Positions 56,720 through 64,000 of a stretch of 64,000 bases of DNA are shown here, piece by piece. The stretch is from contig NZ_JBMSEB010000001.1 in the NCBI RefSeq assembly GCF_049446075.1, forward strand, positions 1,860,001 to 1,924,000. The letters are read 5' to 3'. Position 1 is the first letter of the stretch, and each line of letters starts with the position of its first letter. The position numbers and the translations under genes are program-made. The notes under the pieces were generated by a model that did not search any database, had not been told where the DNA came from, and was given only the letters and a program-made list of their open reading frames with translations. This stretch comes from Humibacter sp049446075. Its GTDB lineage: Bacteria; Actinomycetota; Actinomycetes; Actinomycetales; Microbacteriaceae.

Positions 56720-58615
56720 TCAGTGGGCGGTGACGCGCCGCTCGCGGGGAGGGCGGGAAGCACGAAGGGCAGCGAGGATGGTGGCGAGGTCAACGGCTTC
56801 CTGAAGCAGCGCGCCGATCGTCGCCGGGATGACGCCGAACGCCGCTATCGCCATCAACACGACGGATGCCGCGATCCCGAGCCAGATGCTCTGCATTGCG
56901 ATTCGAAGAGTGCGTCGCGCGATGATGACGGCGTCGGCGACCCCTGAGATGTCGTCGACGAGGAGCACGACATCGGCCGACTCGCTTGCCGCCGTCGCGC
57001 CTTTGGCACCCATCGCGACGCCGACGTCCGAGCTGGCGAGCACGGGAGCGTCGTTGACGCCGTCGCCCACCATGATGACCGGCCGCTCCTCGATGGCGCG
57101 CACCCTGGCGACCTTCTCGGCGGGTGGGCATTCCGATCGGTAGCGCTCGATGCCGAGCTCGCCCGCAACTCCCGCCGCCGTCTCTTCGACGTCTCCGCTG
57201 AGCATCTCGATGTTCTGGATGCTCAGCTCGCGAATGCGTCGAAGCGTCGGCACCGCGTTCGGTCGCGGAGCATCGCGGGCAATCAGTGCGCCTGCGTAGG
57301 TGCCGTCGACGGCAACATAAATGGCCAGTTCACCCGTATTGATCGAAGTGCGCCGAGCATCGGATGCTTCGGCCACCACGAATCTGAAACTTCCGACCAC
57401 GGTGCGGCGGCCCGCGATGTCTGCGACCACCCCCTCCGTCGCGTGCTCCTCGGCGAAGCGTGCGGGCTCGAGCTCGATCGATCGGGAGGACGCCGCCTTC
57501 ATCACGGACGCAGCGAGCACATGTGACGAGTATTGCTCCGCGCTGGCCGCCCACCGGAGTACATCCTCTGCGACGAATCCGGCAGCTGGTCGAACCTCGC
57601 GGACCTCGGGTCGCCCCGAGGTGAGGGTTCCGGTTTTGTCGAAGACCACGGTCCGCGCCGCTGCCAGCGCTTCGAACACCGACCCGGCCCGAACGATGAT
57701 GCCCTTGTGGGCTGCCAGGCTCATGCCCCCGATGAAGGCGACAGGGGCGGCGATCAGCAGGGGGCACGGTGTAGCGAGAACCAACACTTCCGCGAACCGT
57801 ACCGGGCTGCCGCTGAGCAGCCATGCCGCTGCCGCCAGCGCGAGGGAGAAGGCTGTGAACGGGACCGCGAAACGATCCGCAAGGCGCACCACCTTGGCCT
57901 TCGACTGCGCGGCACCCGCGACGAGCGCGACGATCTGCTGGTACTGGCTGTCAGCGGCCACCGCCGTCGCACGCATGCGGGCGGCCTCCGTCCCGTTGGT
58001 CGAACCGCTCAGCACCTGCTCGCCGTGCAGCTTCTCGACAGGAATGCTTTCGCCGGTTATCGATGACAGGTCGAGCGCGGCTCGGTCGGTCAGCAGGTCC
58101 CCGTCGACCGGCACGACCTCGGCCGGCCGGATCAGCAAGACGTCGCCGATTCGCACCTCGTCTGCTGGAACGTCGACGATCGCTGCTCCGGTGTCACGAT
58201 GCGCCAGGCGAGGCTCCCGGCGCAGCAGTGCATCGAGTTCTCGGCGAGCCCGGCGGTTCGCGTAGTCCTCCAACGCCTGCCCGCCGCTGAGCATGAGTAC
58301 GACGATGAGTGCCGCGACTTCCTCGCCGACGAGCACGGTCGCTGCTATGGCCGTGATGGCCAGCAGGTCTACTCCGCCGCCGTTCACCCTGATGGTCCGC
58401 ACCATGCGAACTGCGTAGCCGGCCGCCACGATCATCGAGTACCCGCCGGCGACCCACACGGCAGCCGACGTCAGGCCGGCCAGCGCGAGGCCCGCGGCGA
58501 CGACCCCGATCAGCAATGTGGCCGATACGACCGGATAGCGCACGACCAGCCGAGCCAACCTGGCTGACCTCGTTGGTGCGGCTGGGCCCTTCCGTTCGTC
58601 CACGTCGAGGGTCAT
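56720..58615 (-). CDS. P1B-type heavy-metal-translocating ATPase (TPC motif)
   Basis: 631 aa without an N-terminal metal-binding domain. P-type core: LDLSSITGESIPVEK (actuator), VLATPCPLLIAAPVAF (transport site, TPC variant), VVFDKTGTLTSGRP (phosphorylated Asp), YSSHVLAASVM (the His of the HP region is present as SSH) and MVGDGVNDAPVLASSDVGVAMG (hinge). The TPC variant is associated with the P1B-5 subgroup, linked to Fe/Ni export; the metal here is uncertain. The start overlaps the stop of the dehydrogenase gene (ATGA), so the two form an operon under the box at 59732. Confidence 0.9.
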   Translation of the reverse strand: MTLDVDERKGPAAPTRSARLARLVVRYPVVSATLLIGVVAAGLALAGLTSAAVWVAGGYSMIVAAGYAVRMVRTIRVNGGGVDLLAITAIAATVLVGEEVAALIVVLMLSGGQALEDYANRRARRELDALLRREPRLAHRDTGAAIVDVPADEVRIGDVLLIRPAEVVPVDGDLLTDRAALDLSSITGESIPVEKLHGEQVLSGSTNGTEAARMRATAVAADSQYQQIVALVAGAAQSKAKVVRLADRFAVPFTAFSLALAAAAWLLSGSPVRFAEVLVLATPCPLLIAAPVAFIGGMSLAAHKGIIVRAGSVFEALAAARTVVFDKTGTLTSGRPEVREVRPAAGFVAEDVLRWAASAEQYSSHVLAASVMKAASSRSIELEPARFAEEHATEGVVADIAGRRTVVGSFRFVVAEASDARRTSINTGELAIYVAVDGTYAGALIARDAPRPNAVPTLRRIRELSIQNIEMLSGDVEETAAGVAGELGIERYRSECPPAEKVARVRAIEERPVIMVGDGVNDAPVLASSDVGVAMGAKGATAASESADVVLLVDDISGVADAVIIARRTLRIAMQSIWLGIAASVVLMAIAAFGVIPATIGALLQEAVDLATILAALRASRPPRERRVTAH

Positions 58616-59679
58616 ATGGACGAAGACGCCTCGCTGTTCTCTTCTGATGCCGAACTCTGGACCGCCTCGTCGTAGACGAACACGAGACGAGCGGGCACTC
58701 CCCCCGCAAGCACTTCGACCACCGCCTCATTGACATCGCCGAGGTCTCTCGGCGACGCGACCACGCGGGTCCGGCCCGCAGCGTGCAGAGCGAACACCTC
58801 TGTCAGATCCTGTCGGGTGCCGACGATGGATCCGATCACGGAGATGCCCTTGAGCACCGTGTCGAACACCGGAATGGTGAGCGCGCCGTTTGCGGGCAGC
58901 GAGACCAAGATCAACCGTCCACCCCGGTTGAGGGATCGGAACGCCTGGTCGAAGACGGAGGGCGCGACTGCCAAGACAATGGCGACGTCAGCGCCACCCA
59001 TGGCAAGGATGGCTTCCGCAGGGTCGACGTCGGCAGCGTTCACGACCGCGTCTGCGCCGAGCTTGGTCGCCAGCTCGAGCTTCTCCTGTGTGATATCCAC
59101 TCCCACGACCAAAGCGCCGACCAGTCTCGCGTATTGCACCGCGAGGTGACCGAGTCCCCCGACGCCGAAGATAGCGACCCGCTCTCCCGGTACGACGTGC
59201 GCGGCCTTCACCGCGGCGTACGTGGTGACGCCGGCGCACGTCAGCGGGGCGGCATCCATCGCAGTCACGCCGTCGGGAACGGGCACGACGAACCGAGCGT
59301 CGGCCAGCGCATACTCGGCATACCCGCCGTCGACGGTGTACCCGGTGTTGTACTGCTGCTCGCACAGGTTCTCGCGCCCGTCCACGCAGTAGCGGCACTC
59401 CCCGCACGCGTGCCCCAGCCATGGCATTGCCACGCGCTGGCCGACGGTTCTCGAGGTGACCCCGTCGCCGAGCTGCTCGACGATCCCAACGCCTTCATGG
59501 CCTGGCACAAACGGCAGCGCCGGCTTCACCGGCCAGTCGCCGTTGATGGCGTGGATGTCTGTGTGACAGAGGCCGCATGCCTCCAGCCGCACGAGTATCT
59601 GTCCGGGCCCGGGTGCAGGGATCGGGCGATCCTGAACCGTGAGTGGTTGATGAAACTGATTGACGACGGCAGCGCGCAT
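58612..59679 (-). CDS. Zinc-dependent alcohol dehydrogenase, AdhP type
   Basis: 355 aa. Catalytic zinc ligands: EACGLCHTDIHAINGDWP (Cys) and FVPGHEGVG (His-Glu). Structural zinc: GHACGECRYCVDGRENLCE. NAD site: VAIFGVGGLGHLAVQYARL (GxGGxG), with acidic GVDITQEKLE. This is the ethanol/propanol-preferring AdhP type with a complete set of ligands. AAGGAACC precedes ATG 59679. It is coupled to the P1B ATPase and divergent from a flavodoxin, with a DosR-like box between. Confidence 0.93.
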   Translation of the reverse strand: MRAAVVNQFHQPLTVQDRPIPAPGPGQILVRLEACGLCHTDIHAINGDWPVKPALPFVPGHEGVGIVEQLGDGVTSRTVGQRVAMPWLGHACGECRYCVDGRENLCEQQYNTGYTVDGGYAEYALADARFVVPVPDGVTAMDAAPLTCAGVTTYAAVKAAHVVPGERVAIFGVGGLGHLAVQYARLVGALVVGVDITQEKLELATKLGADAVVNAADVDPAEAILAMGGADVAIVLAVAPSVFDQAFRSLNRGGRLILVSLPANGALTIPVFDTVLKGISVIGSIVGTRQDLTEVFALHAAGRTRVVASPRDLGDVNEAVVEVLAGGVPARLVFVYDEAVQSSASEENSEASSSI

Positions 59680-59731
59680 GGCGGTTCCTTTCGGTTGAGA
59701 ACCAGTCTCGATTCGCCGGTGGCGGCCGCCC

Positions 59732-59745
59732 GGGCCGAAAGTCCC
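59732..59745. promoter_or_regulatory. DosR/DevR-like box
   Basis: GGGCCGAAAGTCCC, 52 bases before the AdhP-type gene (minus) and 80 bases before the flavodoxin gene (plus), so it could serve both divergent units. Confidence 0.65.
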
Positions 59746-59825
59746 GTCAGCTGGAGCTGGAACTGGTTCGATCGGAGTGACCTTCGACCCTTCCGGCGCG
59801 GCCCGGCGACGGAGAGCCTGAACCC

Positions 59826-60380
59826 ATGAGCAACACGAGCAAGGCCGCGAACGCGACCATCGTCTATGAGTCCATGTTCGGCAGCACACGACGAGTGGCC
59901 GACGCCATCGCCGACGGCCTGGGCGAGAGCCTGGTCGTCAGTGTCATACCCGTCGGGGATGCTCCGCGATCGTTCGCTGACGTCGACCTCCTCGTCGTCG
60001 GGGCGCCGACGCACGTGCATGGGCTCAGCCGGGCATCGACCCGGGAGGAGGCCAGGAGCTGGGGAGCCGACCCCGACCGCCACCTGCAGCTGGAGCCGGA
60101 TGCCGCGAGAGCTGGCGTCCGGGAATGGCTGGATGGCTGTGAGCAGCTGCCGTCGCGCTTCGTCGCCTTCGACACCAGAGCCGATATGACCGAACTGTTC
60201 AGCGGTTCGGCAGCGGCCGCGATCGACAAGCGCATGGGAAAGCTCGGCTCGCACCGACTGCTCGAGAAGAAGAGCTTCCTCGTCGACAAGCGGAGCTACC
60301 TGGAACCGGGTGAAGTCGATCGCGCCCGCGAGTGGGGCTGGTCCATCGCCGCGGCGCTGCACATCCTCGTCGAGGACTGA
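59826..60380 (+). CDS. Flavodoxin-family protein
   Basis: 184 aa. The FMN phosphate loop is IVYESMFGSTRRVADAIADGL (T/S-x-T-G-x-T form, here SMFGST), followed by LLVVGAPTHVHGLSRASTRE (isoalloxazine loop) and RFVAFDTRADM. A single flavodoxin fold; it could be an electron carrier or an NAD(P)H-linked reductase partner. Divergent from the AdhP gene and probably controlled by the same box. Transcribed alone and convergent with the MgtA-type gene. Confidence 0.9.
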   Translation: MSNTSKAANATIVYESMFGSTRRVADAIADGLGESLVVSVIPVGDAPRSFADVDLLVVGAPTHVHGLSRASTREEARSWGADPDRHLQLEPDAARAGVREWLDGCEQLPSRFVAFDTRADMTELFSGSAAAAIDKRMGKLGSHRLLEKKSFLVDKRSYLEPGEVDRAREWGWSIAAALHILVED

Positions 60381-60424
60381 GAGGTAGCTGCGTCTCTCGC
60401 CCGCGACGCAGGCCGGGTCGCGAC

Positions 60425-63190
60425 TCAGGCAGAACGCGAAGACCGAGCGCGTGGTGACCGAGCGGTGAACCGCGCCGCGCGCCTGGCGACGCGGTGGGGA
60501 TAGCCTCTGCGTCGCGCCTGGGCGGCGCGCGGAGCGCTCAGGCGAGCGTAGTACCAGACCTTCGCGAGCTCGACGAGAACGAGGTACACCGCGACCATCC
60601 CGACGAGCGCGAGGAAGAACGGCGCGGGCAGCAGCGCGAATCCGAGCAGTGCTCCCACAGGAGAGTACGGAAGCCAGACACCGAGTGCGACCACGGCGAG
60701 GACCGAAACGGTCAGCGGCATCGACGGCCGGCTCCGCAGGAACGGCACACGGCGCGTTCGCACGGCGAAGACGATCAAGGTCTGCGTGGCGATGGACTCG
60801 ATGAACCATCCGGCCCTGAACTCCGGGGCGACCGCGTGGAAGACGAAGAGCATGAGTCCGAACGTCGCGAAGTCGAACACGGACGAGATCGGTCCGAACA
60901 GCAGCATGAAGCGGCGAATGGCACCGATATCCCAATGCGACGGCGCTCGCAGCTGCTCGGGATCGACGTGATCGCTCGGGATGGCGAGCTGACCTGTGTC
61001 GTAGAGCAGATTGTTCAACAGGATCTGCCCGGGAAGCATCGGAAGGAACGGAAGGATGATCGAGGCGATGGATGCACTGAACATGTTGCCGAAGTTGCTC
61101 GACGTGCCCATCAAGACGTACTTGATGGTATTCGCGAAGATGCGGCGACCCTCGGTCACGCCGTCCGCGAGCACTCCGAGATCCTTGTCCAGAAGCAACA
61201 CGTCGGCGGCGTCCTTCGCCACATCGACCGCGGAATCGACGGAGATCCCGATGTCCGCGTGATGCAGCGCCAGAGCATCGTTGACACCGTCGCCGAGAAA
61301 GGCGACCGCGCGTCCCTTCTCCCTAAGAGCACGGATGATGCGCGACTTCTGCTCGGGTGAGACCCTGGCGAAGATGGTCGCGCTTCTGGCGGCATCCGCG
61401 AGTGCTGCATCGTCGAGCTGCTCGACCTGTGCTCCGGTGAGCGTGCCGAGCATCGCCATCCCGAGACTCCCGCAAACGCGCTCTGCAACCACAGCGCCGT
61501 CACCGGTTGCGATCTTCACCTCGACCCCGAGCGCTGCCAGCCGCTCGAGGGATGCCTTCGCGTCGGCCTTCACGCTGTCCACGAAGCAGAGGAACCCGCG
61601 CAGTGCCAGTCCCTGCTCGTCGGTGGGGCGGATGCTCTTCACTCCGTCTGCCTGCCGCGTTGCGACGGCCACGACCCGGGCCCCGGCCGCGTAGAGCGCG
61701 TCGAGAGTCTCCCCTGCGTTCGGGGGAGCCGCCGGGCAGAGCGGCAGCACCGACTCCGGGGAGCCTTTGACGACCAGCAGTGCCGGGGACCCGGCCTTGG
61801 CGACCAGAGCAGTGGACATGCGGCGTTCGTGATCGAAGGGAAGAGCATCAAGCCTGCGGTATCCCGATGTGACCGCGTCCTTAGCCGGGCCACTGGACAA
61901 CAGGGCTGCGTCGAGCGTATTGAGCCCGACGACCGACGGCGTCTGTAGATCTGCTTCGCCGGCCAGGAGGCCCAGCAGGACCAGCTCCGATGGTGATGCG
62001 GTCTCGTCGACGGTGATCGCACGATCGAATTCGATGAGGCCGCTGGTGAGCGTGCCTGTCTTGTCGGTGACCAGGAGGTCGAGATCGCCGAGATCTTCGA
62101 TGCAGACCAGGCGTTTGACCAGCACCCGTTGGCGTGCAAGTGCCCGAGACCCTGCGGCAAGGCTGGTGCTCACAACGGCCGGGAGCAACTGGGGCGTGAT
62201 GCCGACAGCGATCGCCAGCGAGAAGAGGAGCGATTCGACGACGGGTCGCCCGAGGAGCAGGGCCGCGATGAAGATGACCGAGGTCAGGATGATCGCGAGT
62301 CCCAGCAGGAACGTCGAGAACCGGCCGAGCCCCCGTTGGAATTCCGTCTCAGGCGCCTGTTCCGCCAAGCCGACCGCGATCCGGCCGAATTCCGTGTGCG
62401 GTCCCGTCGCCACCACGACCCCGACGCCCGAACCTGCATGCACGACCGTGCCCATGAGTGCGCAGCAGTCGAGGTCACCGAGCCCCGTTCCCGCCGGCAC
62501 CGGTTCGCTGGTCTTGGCAGCGGCCGATGCTTCACCCGTGACGATGCTCTCGTCGCATTCGAGGGCCGTGCAATCGAGGAGCCGCAGATCTGCCGGAACC
62601 ACCGTGCCGACCGAGAGCACGACGACGTCTCCCGGAACAAGCTCCGTGACGTCCACGTTCTGCCGTGCGCCGTCACGTACGACAACAGCCGTGTGACGAA
62701 GTCGATCGTGCAGCGCGTCGGCGGCTCTTTCGGCGCGGAATTCATTCACGAATCCGAGCCCGACGCTGATCAACAGGATGACCGCGATGATGAGCGACTC
62801 GATGCCCTGACCGACGAACGCGGAGATCAAGGCAGTCACGAACAGCAGAAGCAGGATGGGGCTGCGCATTTGACGCCAGAGCACGCGAAGAGGTCGGGCC
62901 CGATGCTGCCGCACGGCATTCGCTCCCCCGCTCGCGAGCCGCTCAGCGGCCTCAGCCGAACTCAGCCCCGCGGTGGTGGATGCCTGCTCGGACAGCACAG
63001 CACGGGCATCCTTCGACGCCGACAGGCGTACTGCGCTCAGGTCGTCGGCGCTTTGGTCGCCAGGGCGCTGGCCGCCCGCGCTCTGGGGCGAGACCACGGA
63101 CGGATGCTTCTCGCTGGCCACCACGGCCTCAGTCTGCCCTTCGGAGAGGGTTTCGATGCGATCACCCGATTCAGCCGGTCTCGGTGTCAC
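60425..63190 (-). CDS. Magnesium-translocating P-type ATPase (MgtA/MgtB type)
   Basis: 921 aa from GTG 63190, chosen because GTGA overlaps the upstream USP stop; GTG 63121 (898 aa, with GAGG upstream) is the alternative. N-terminal cation ATPase domain (GLSSAEAAERLASGGANAV), DESIVTGEASAAAKT, LLVTDKTGTLTSG (phosphorylated Asp), KIATGDGAVVAERVC, FLGDGVNDALALHHADIG and a ten-helix layout. MGTSSNFGNMFSASIASIIL and LLNNLLYDTGQLAIPSDHVD are hallmark sequences of the type-IIIB magnesium importers. The C-terminal tail is very basic. It is coupled to the USP gene and so part of the stress island. Confidence 0.9.
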   Translation of the reverse strand: MTPRPAESGDRIETLSEGQTEAVVASEKHPSVVSPQSAGGQRPGDQSADDLSAVRLSASKDARAVLSEQASTTAGLSSAEAAERLASGGANAVRQHRARPLRVLWRQMRSPILLLLFVTALISAFVGQGIESLIIAVILLISVGLGFVNEFRAERAADALHDRLRHTAVVVRDGARQNVDVTELVPGDVVVLSVGTVVPADLRLLDCTALECDESIVTGEASAAAKTSEPVPAGTGLGDLDCCALMGTVVHAGSGVGVVVATGPHTEFGRIAVGLAEQAPETEFQRGLGRFSTFLLGLAIILTSVIFIAALLLGRPVVESLLFSLAIAVGITPQLLPAVVSTSLAAGSRALARQRVLVKRLVCIEDLGDLDLLVTDKTGTLTSGLIEFDRAITVDETASPSELVLLGLLAGEADLQTPSVVGLNTLDAALLSSGPAKDAVTSGYRRLDALPFDHERRMSTALVAKAGSPALLVVKGSPESVLPLCPAAPPNAGETLDALYAAGARVVAVATRQADGVKSIRPTDEQGLALRGFLCFVDSVKADAKASLERLAALGVEVKIATGDGAVVAERVCGSLGMAMLGTLTGAQVEQLDDAALADAARSATIFARVSPEQKSRIIRALREKGRAVAFLGDGVNDALALHHADIGISVDSAVDVAKDAADVLLLDKDLGVLADGVTEGRRIFANTIKYVLMGTSSNFGNMFSASIASIILPFLPMLPGQILLNNLLYDTGQLAIPSDHVDPEQLRAPSHWDIGAIRRFMLLFGPISSVFDFATFGLMLFVFHAVAPEFRAGWFIESIATQTLIVFAVRTRRVPFLRSRPSMPLTVSVLAVVALGVWLPYSPVGALLGFALLPAPFFLALVGMVAVYLVLVELAKVWYYARLSAPRAAQARRRGYPHRVARRAARFTARSPRARSSRSA

Positions 63191-63660
63191 GTGCGGTCGA
63201 CCGGCTTGGTTCCGTGGATCACGAGTACCGGGCAGTCCGCGTGTTCGACGACCGACCGGGAAACGGACCCGAGCAGCAGGCCGGTGAAGCCACCGAGGCC
63301 TCGGCTCCCGACGATGAGCATCTCGGCTCCTTCCGCCTCGGCGATCAGCTGCCGCACCGGAGATCCGGTGCGGATCACCGTCGAGTACCATAACGGCGCC
63401 GTCTTTCCGAACACCTCCGTCGATGTCTCGGCCGCAATCCTGCGAGCATCTTCTTCCGGCGACCAGCCGCCCATGGCGTACCCGGGCCACGACTGCGGGT
63501 ATTCCCACACGGTCACGCCGACCAGGGTGCATCCGAGGTTCTCCGCGATCCTGGCTCCGCGCCTCAGAGCGGAAAGAGACTCGGGCGAGCCGTCTACGCC
63601 TACGACGATGCGGCCGCCCGGATGGATGCGGTCCTCGCTCTCGGTCACGTTCTCGTTCAT
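63187..63660 (-). CDS. Universal stress protein
   Basis: 157 aa. Single Usp domain: RIVVGVDGSPESLSALRRGARIAENLGCTLVGVTVWE, then EAEGAEMLIVGSRGLGGFTGLLLGSVSRSVVEHADCPVLVIHG, with a complete G-2x-G-9x-GS ATP loop. ATG 63660 is chosen because homology starts there; AAAGGAA lies nine bases upstream. It lies 13 bases after the preceding USP gene's stop and overlaps the MgtA-type start, so the three form one operon. Confidence 0.92.
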   Translation of the reverse strand: MNENVTESEDRIHPGGRIVVGVDGSPESLSALRRGARIAENLGCTLVGVTVWEYPQSWPGYAMGGWSPEEDARRIAAETSTEVFGKTAPLWYSTVIRTGSPVRQLIAEAEGAEMLIVGSRGLGGFTGLLLGSVSRSVVEHADCPVLVIHGTKPVDRT

Positions 63661-63673
63661 CGTTTCGTTCCTT

Positions 63674-64000
63674 TCAGAGTCCGGTTCGCGAATCGAGGCC
63701 TCGACTCCGAGCCGCTGCACCTAGCCGGGCAGGTTCGCGGGACATGCCCGCTGGTGTGTCTTCCGCGGCGACGGGCGCGTGCACGACGATGGTCGGCGAC
63801 GAGAGGTTGAGCAGCACTTCGTATGCGACCGCCCCCAGGCTGCCGAGCCGTCCGTTCGGCCGTCGCGAGTCCCCGATCACGAGCAACTCGCCCTTGCTCG
63901 CCAGCTCGTTCAGAACGGCTCCCGCAGGGCGGTGCACGATCCTGCTCCGGATGATGACGTGCGGCTGCCGCTGCCGGGCGCGCGCCACTGCGCGTGCCAA
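63674..64000 (-). CDS. Universal stress protein (partial, 5' end outside window)
   Basis: About 108 C-terminal residues are visible. The frame is open to the right edge, so the start lies beyond the window. The Usp C-terminal half is recognisable: AVLNELASKGELLVIGDSRRPNGRLGSLGAVAYEVLLNLSSPTIVVHAP. The usual GSRG ATP motif is changed to GDSRRPNGRLGSLG, so ATP binding may be altered. A long tail (AAEDTPAGMSREPARL...) follows. First visible gene of the USP-USP-MgtA unit. Confidence 0.85.
   Translation of the reverse strand: MARAVARARQRQPHVIIRSRIVHRPAGAVLNELASKGELLVIGDSRRPNGRLGSLGAVAYEVLLNLSSPTIVVHAPVAAEDTPAGMSREPARLGAAARSRGLDSRTGL

Noticed and set aside
62129..63724. 531-codon plus-strand frame over the MgtA-type and Usp genes
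   Set aside because: Antisense shadow of two well-recognised proteins.

Overview
The window is high-GC DNA with actinobacterial coding style: dense genes, ATGA/TGATG stop-start overlaps, several probably leaderless starts and a mycobacterial-type SOS box. The protein families fit a soil or plant-associated Actinobacterium, most likely Microbacteriaceae; the family is inferred from protein resemblance only. I found no rRNA, tRNA, CRISPR array, transposase or integrase.

Layout. (1) 1-6.5 kb is accessory: an unknown coupled gene pair running off the left edge, two small membrane proteins, a toxin-antitoxin pair whose toxin is frameshifted, a lone receiver domain, a hydrolase, a DUF1003 protein and a MarR/cupin divergent pair with two operators. 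(2) 6.5-13 kb has a Vsr-like/zinc-ribbon protein, dinB with an SOS box, a compact three-gene cytochrome b unit (one member only 50 aa), a zinc alcohol dehydrogenase and a PfkB kinase. (3) 13-21.5 kb holds small-molecule enzymes with their HxlR and TetR regulators. (4) 21.5-30.2 kb is a fructan locus: secreted GH32 enzyme, cytoplasmic GH32 enzyme, ABC importer and LacI repressor, tied together by ATACGTAT-type operators. (5) 30.2-42.8 kb holds two more glycan loci: a TetR-linked ABC importer with GH35-like and GH65/GH95-like hydrolases, and a LacI-controlled set with GH29 alpha-L-fucosidase, FucU and an aldo/keto reductase. (6) 42.8-48.3 kb is a two-component system followed by an ApbE / ferric-reductase-like / NuoF-like / ferredoxin electron-transfer cluster. 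(7) 48.4-64 kb is a stress or dormancy island: beta-CASP nuclease, PdxST, DUF805 and DUF6069 proteins, two zinc alcohol dehydrogenases, four universal stress proteins, a VIT1/CCC1-type carrier, a P1B ATPase, an MgtA-type ATPase and a flavodoxin.

How it works together. Fourteen-base sites close to GGGCC-GAAA-GTCCC, resembling the mycobacterial DosR/DevR box, recur in intergenic DNA in front of the dehydrogenase, universal stress protein, ATPase, flavodoxin, DUF805 and membrane-protein/nuclease units, so regions 2 and 7 look like one hypoxia/redox regulon (inference; no DosR-type regulator lies in the window). The sugar loci each follow extracellular cleavage, ABC uptake and intracellular hydrolysis. 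The most unusual points are a repeat module nested inside a homologous module inside a GH32 catalytic domain, an ApbE cluster without its flavin-acceptor domain, and the minimal cytochrome b unit.
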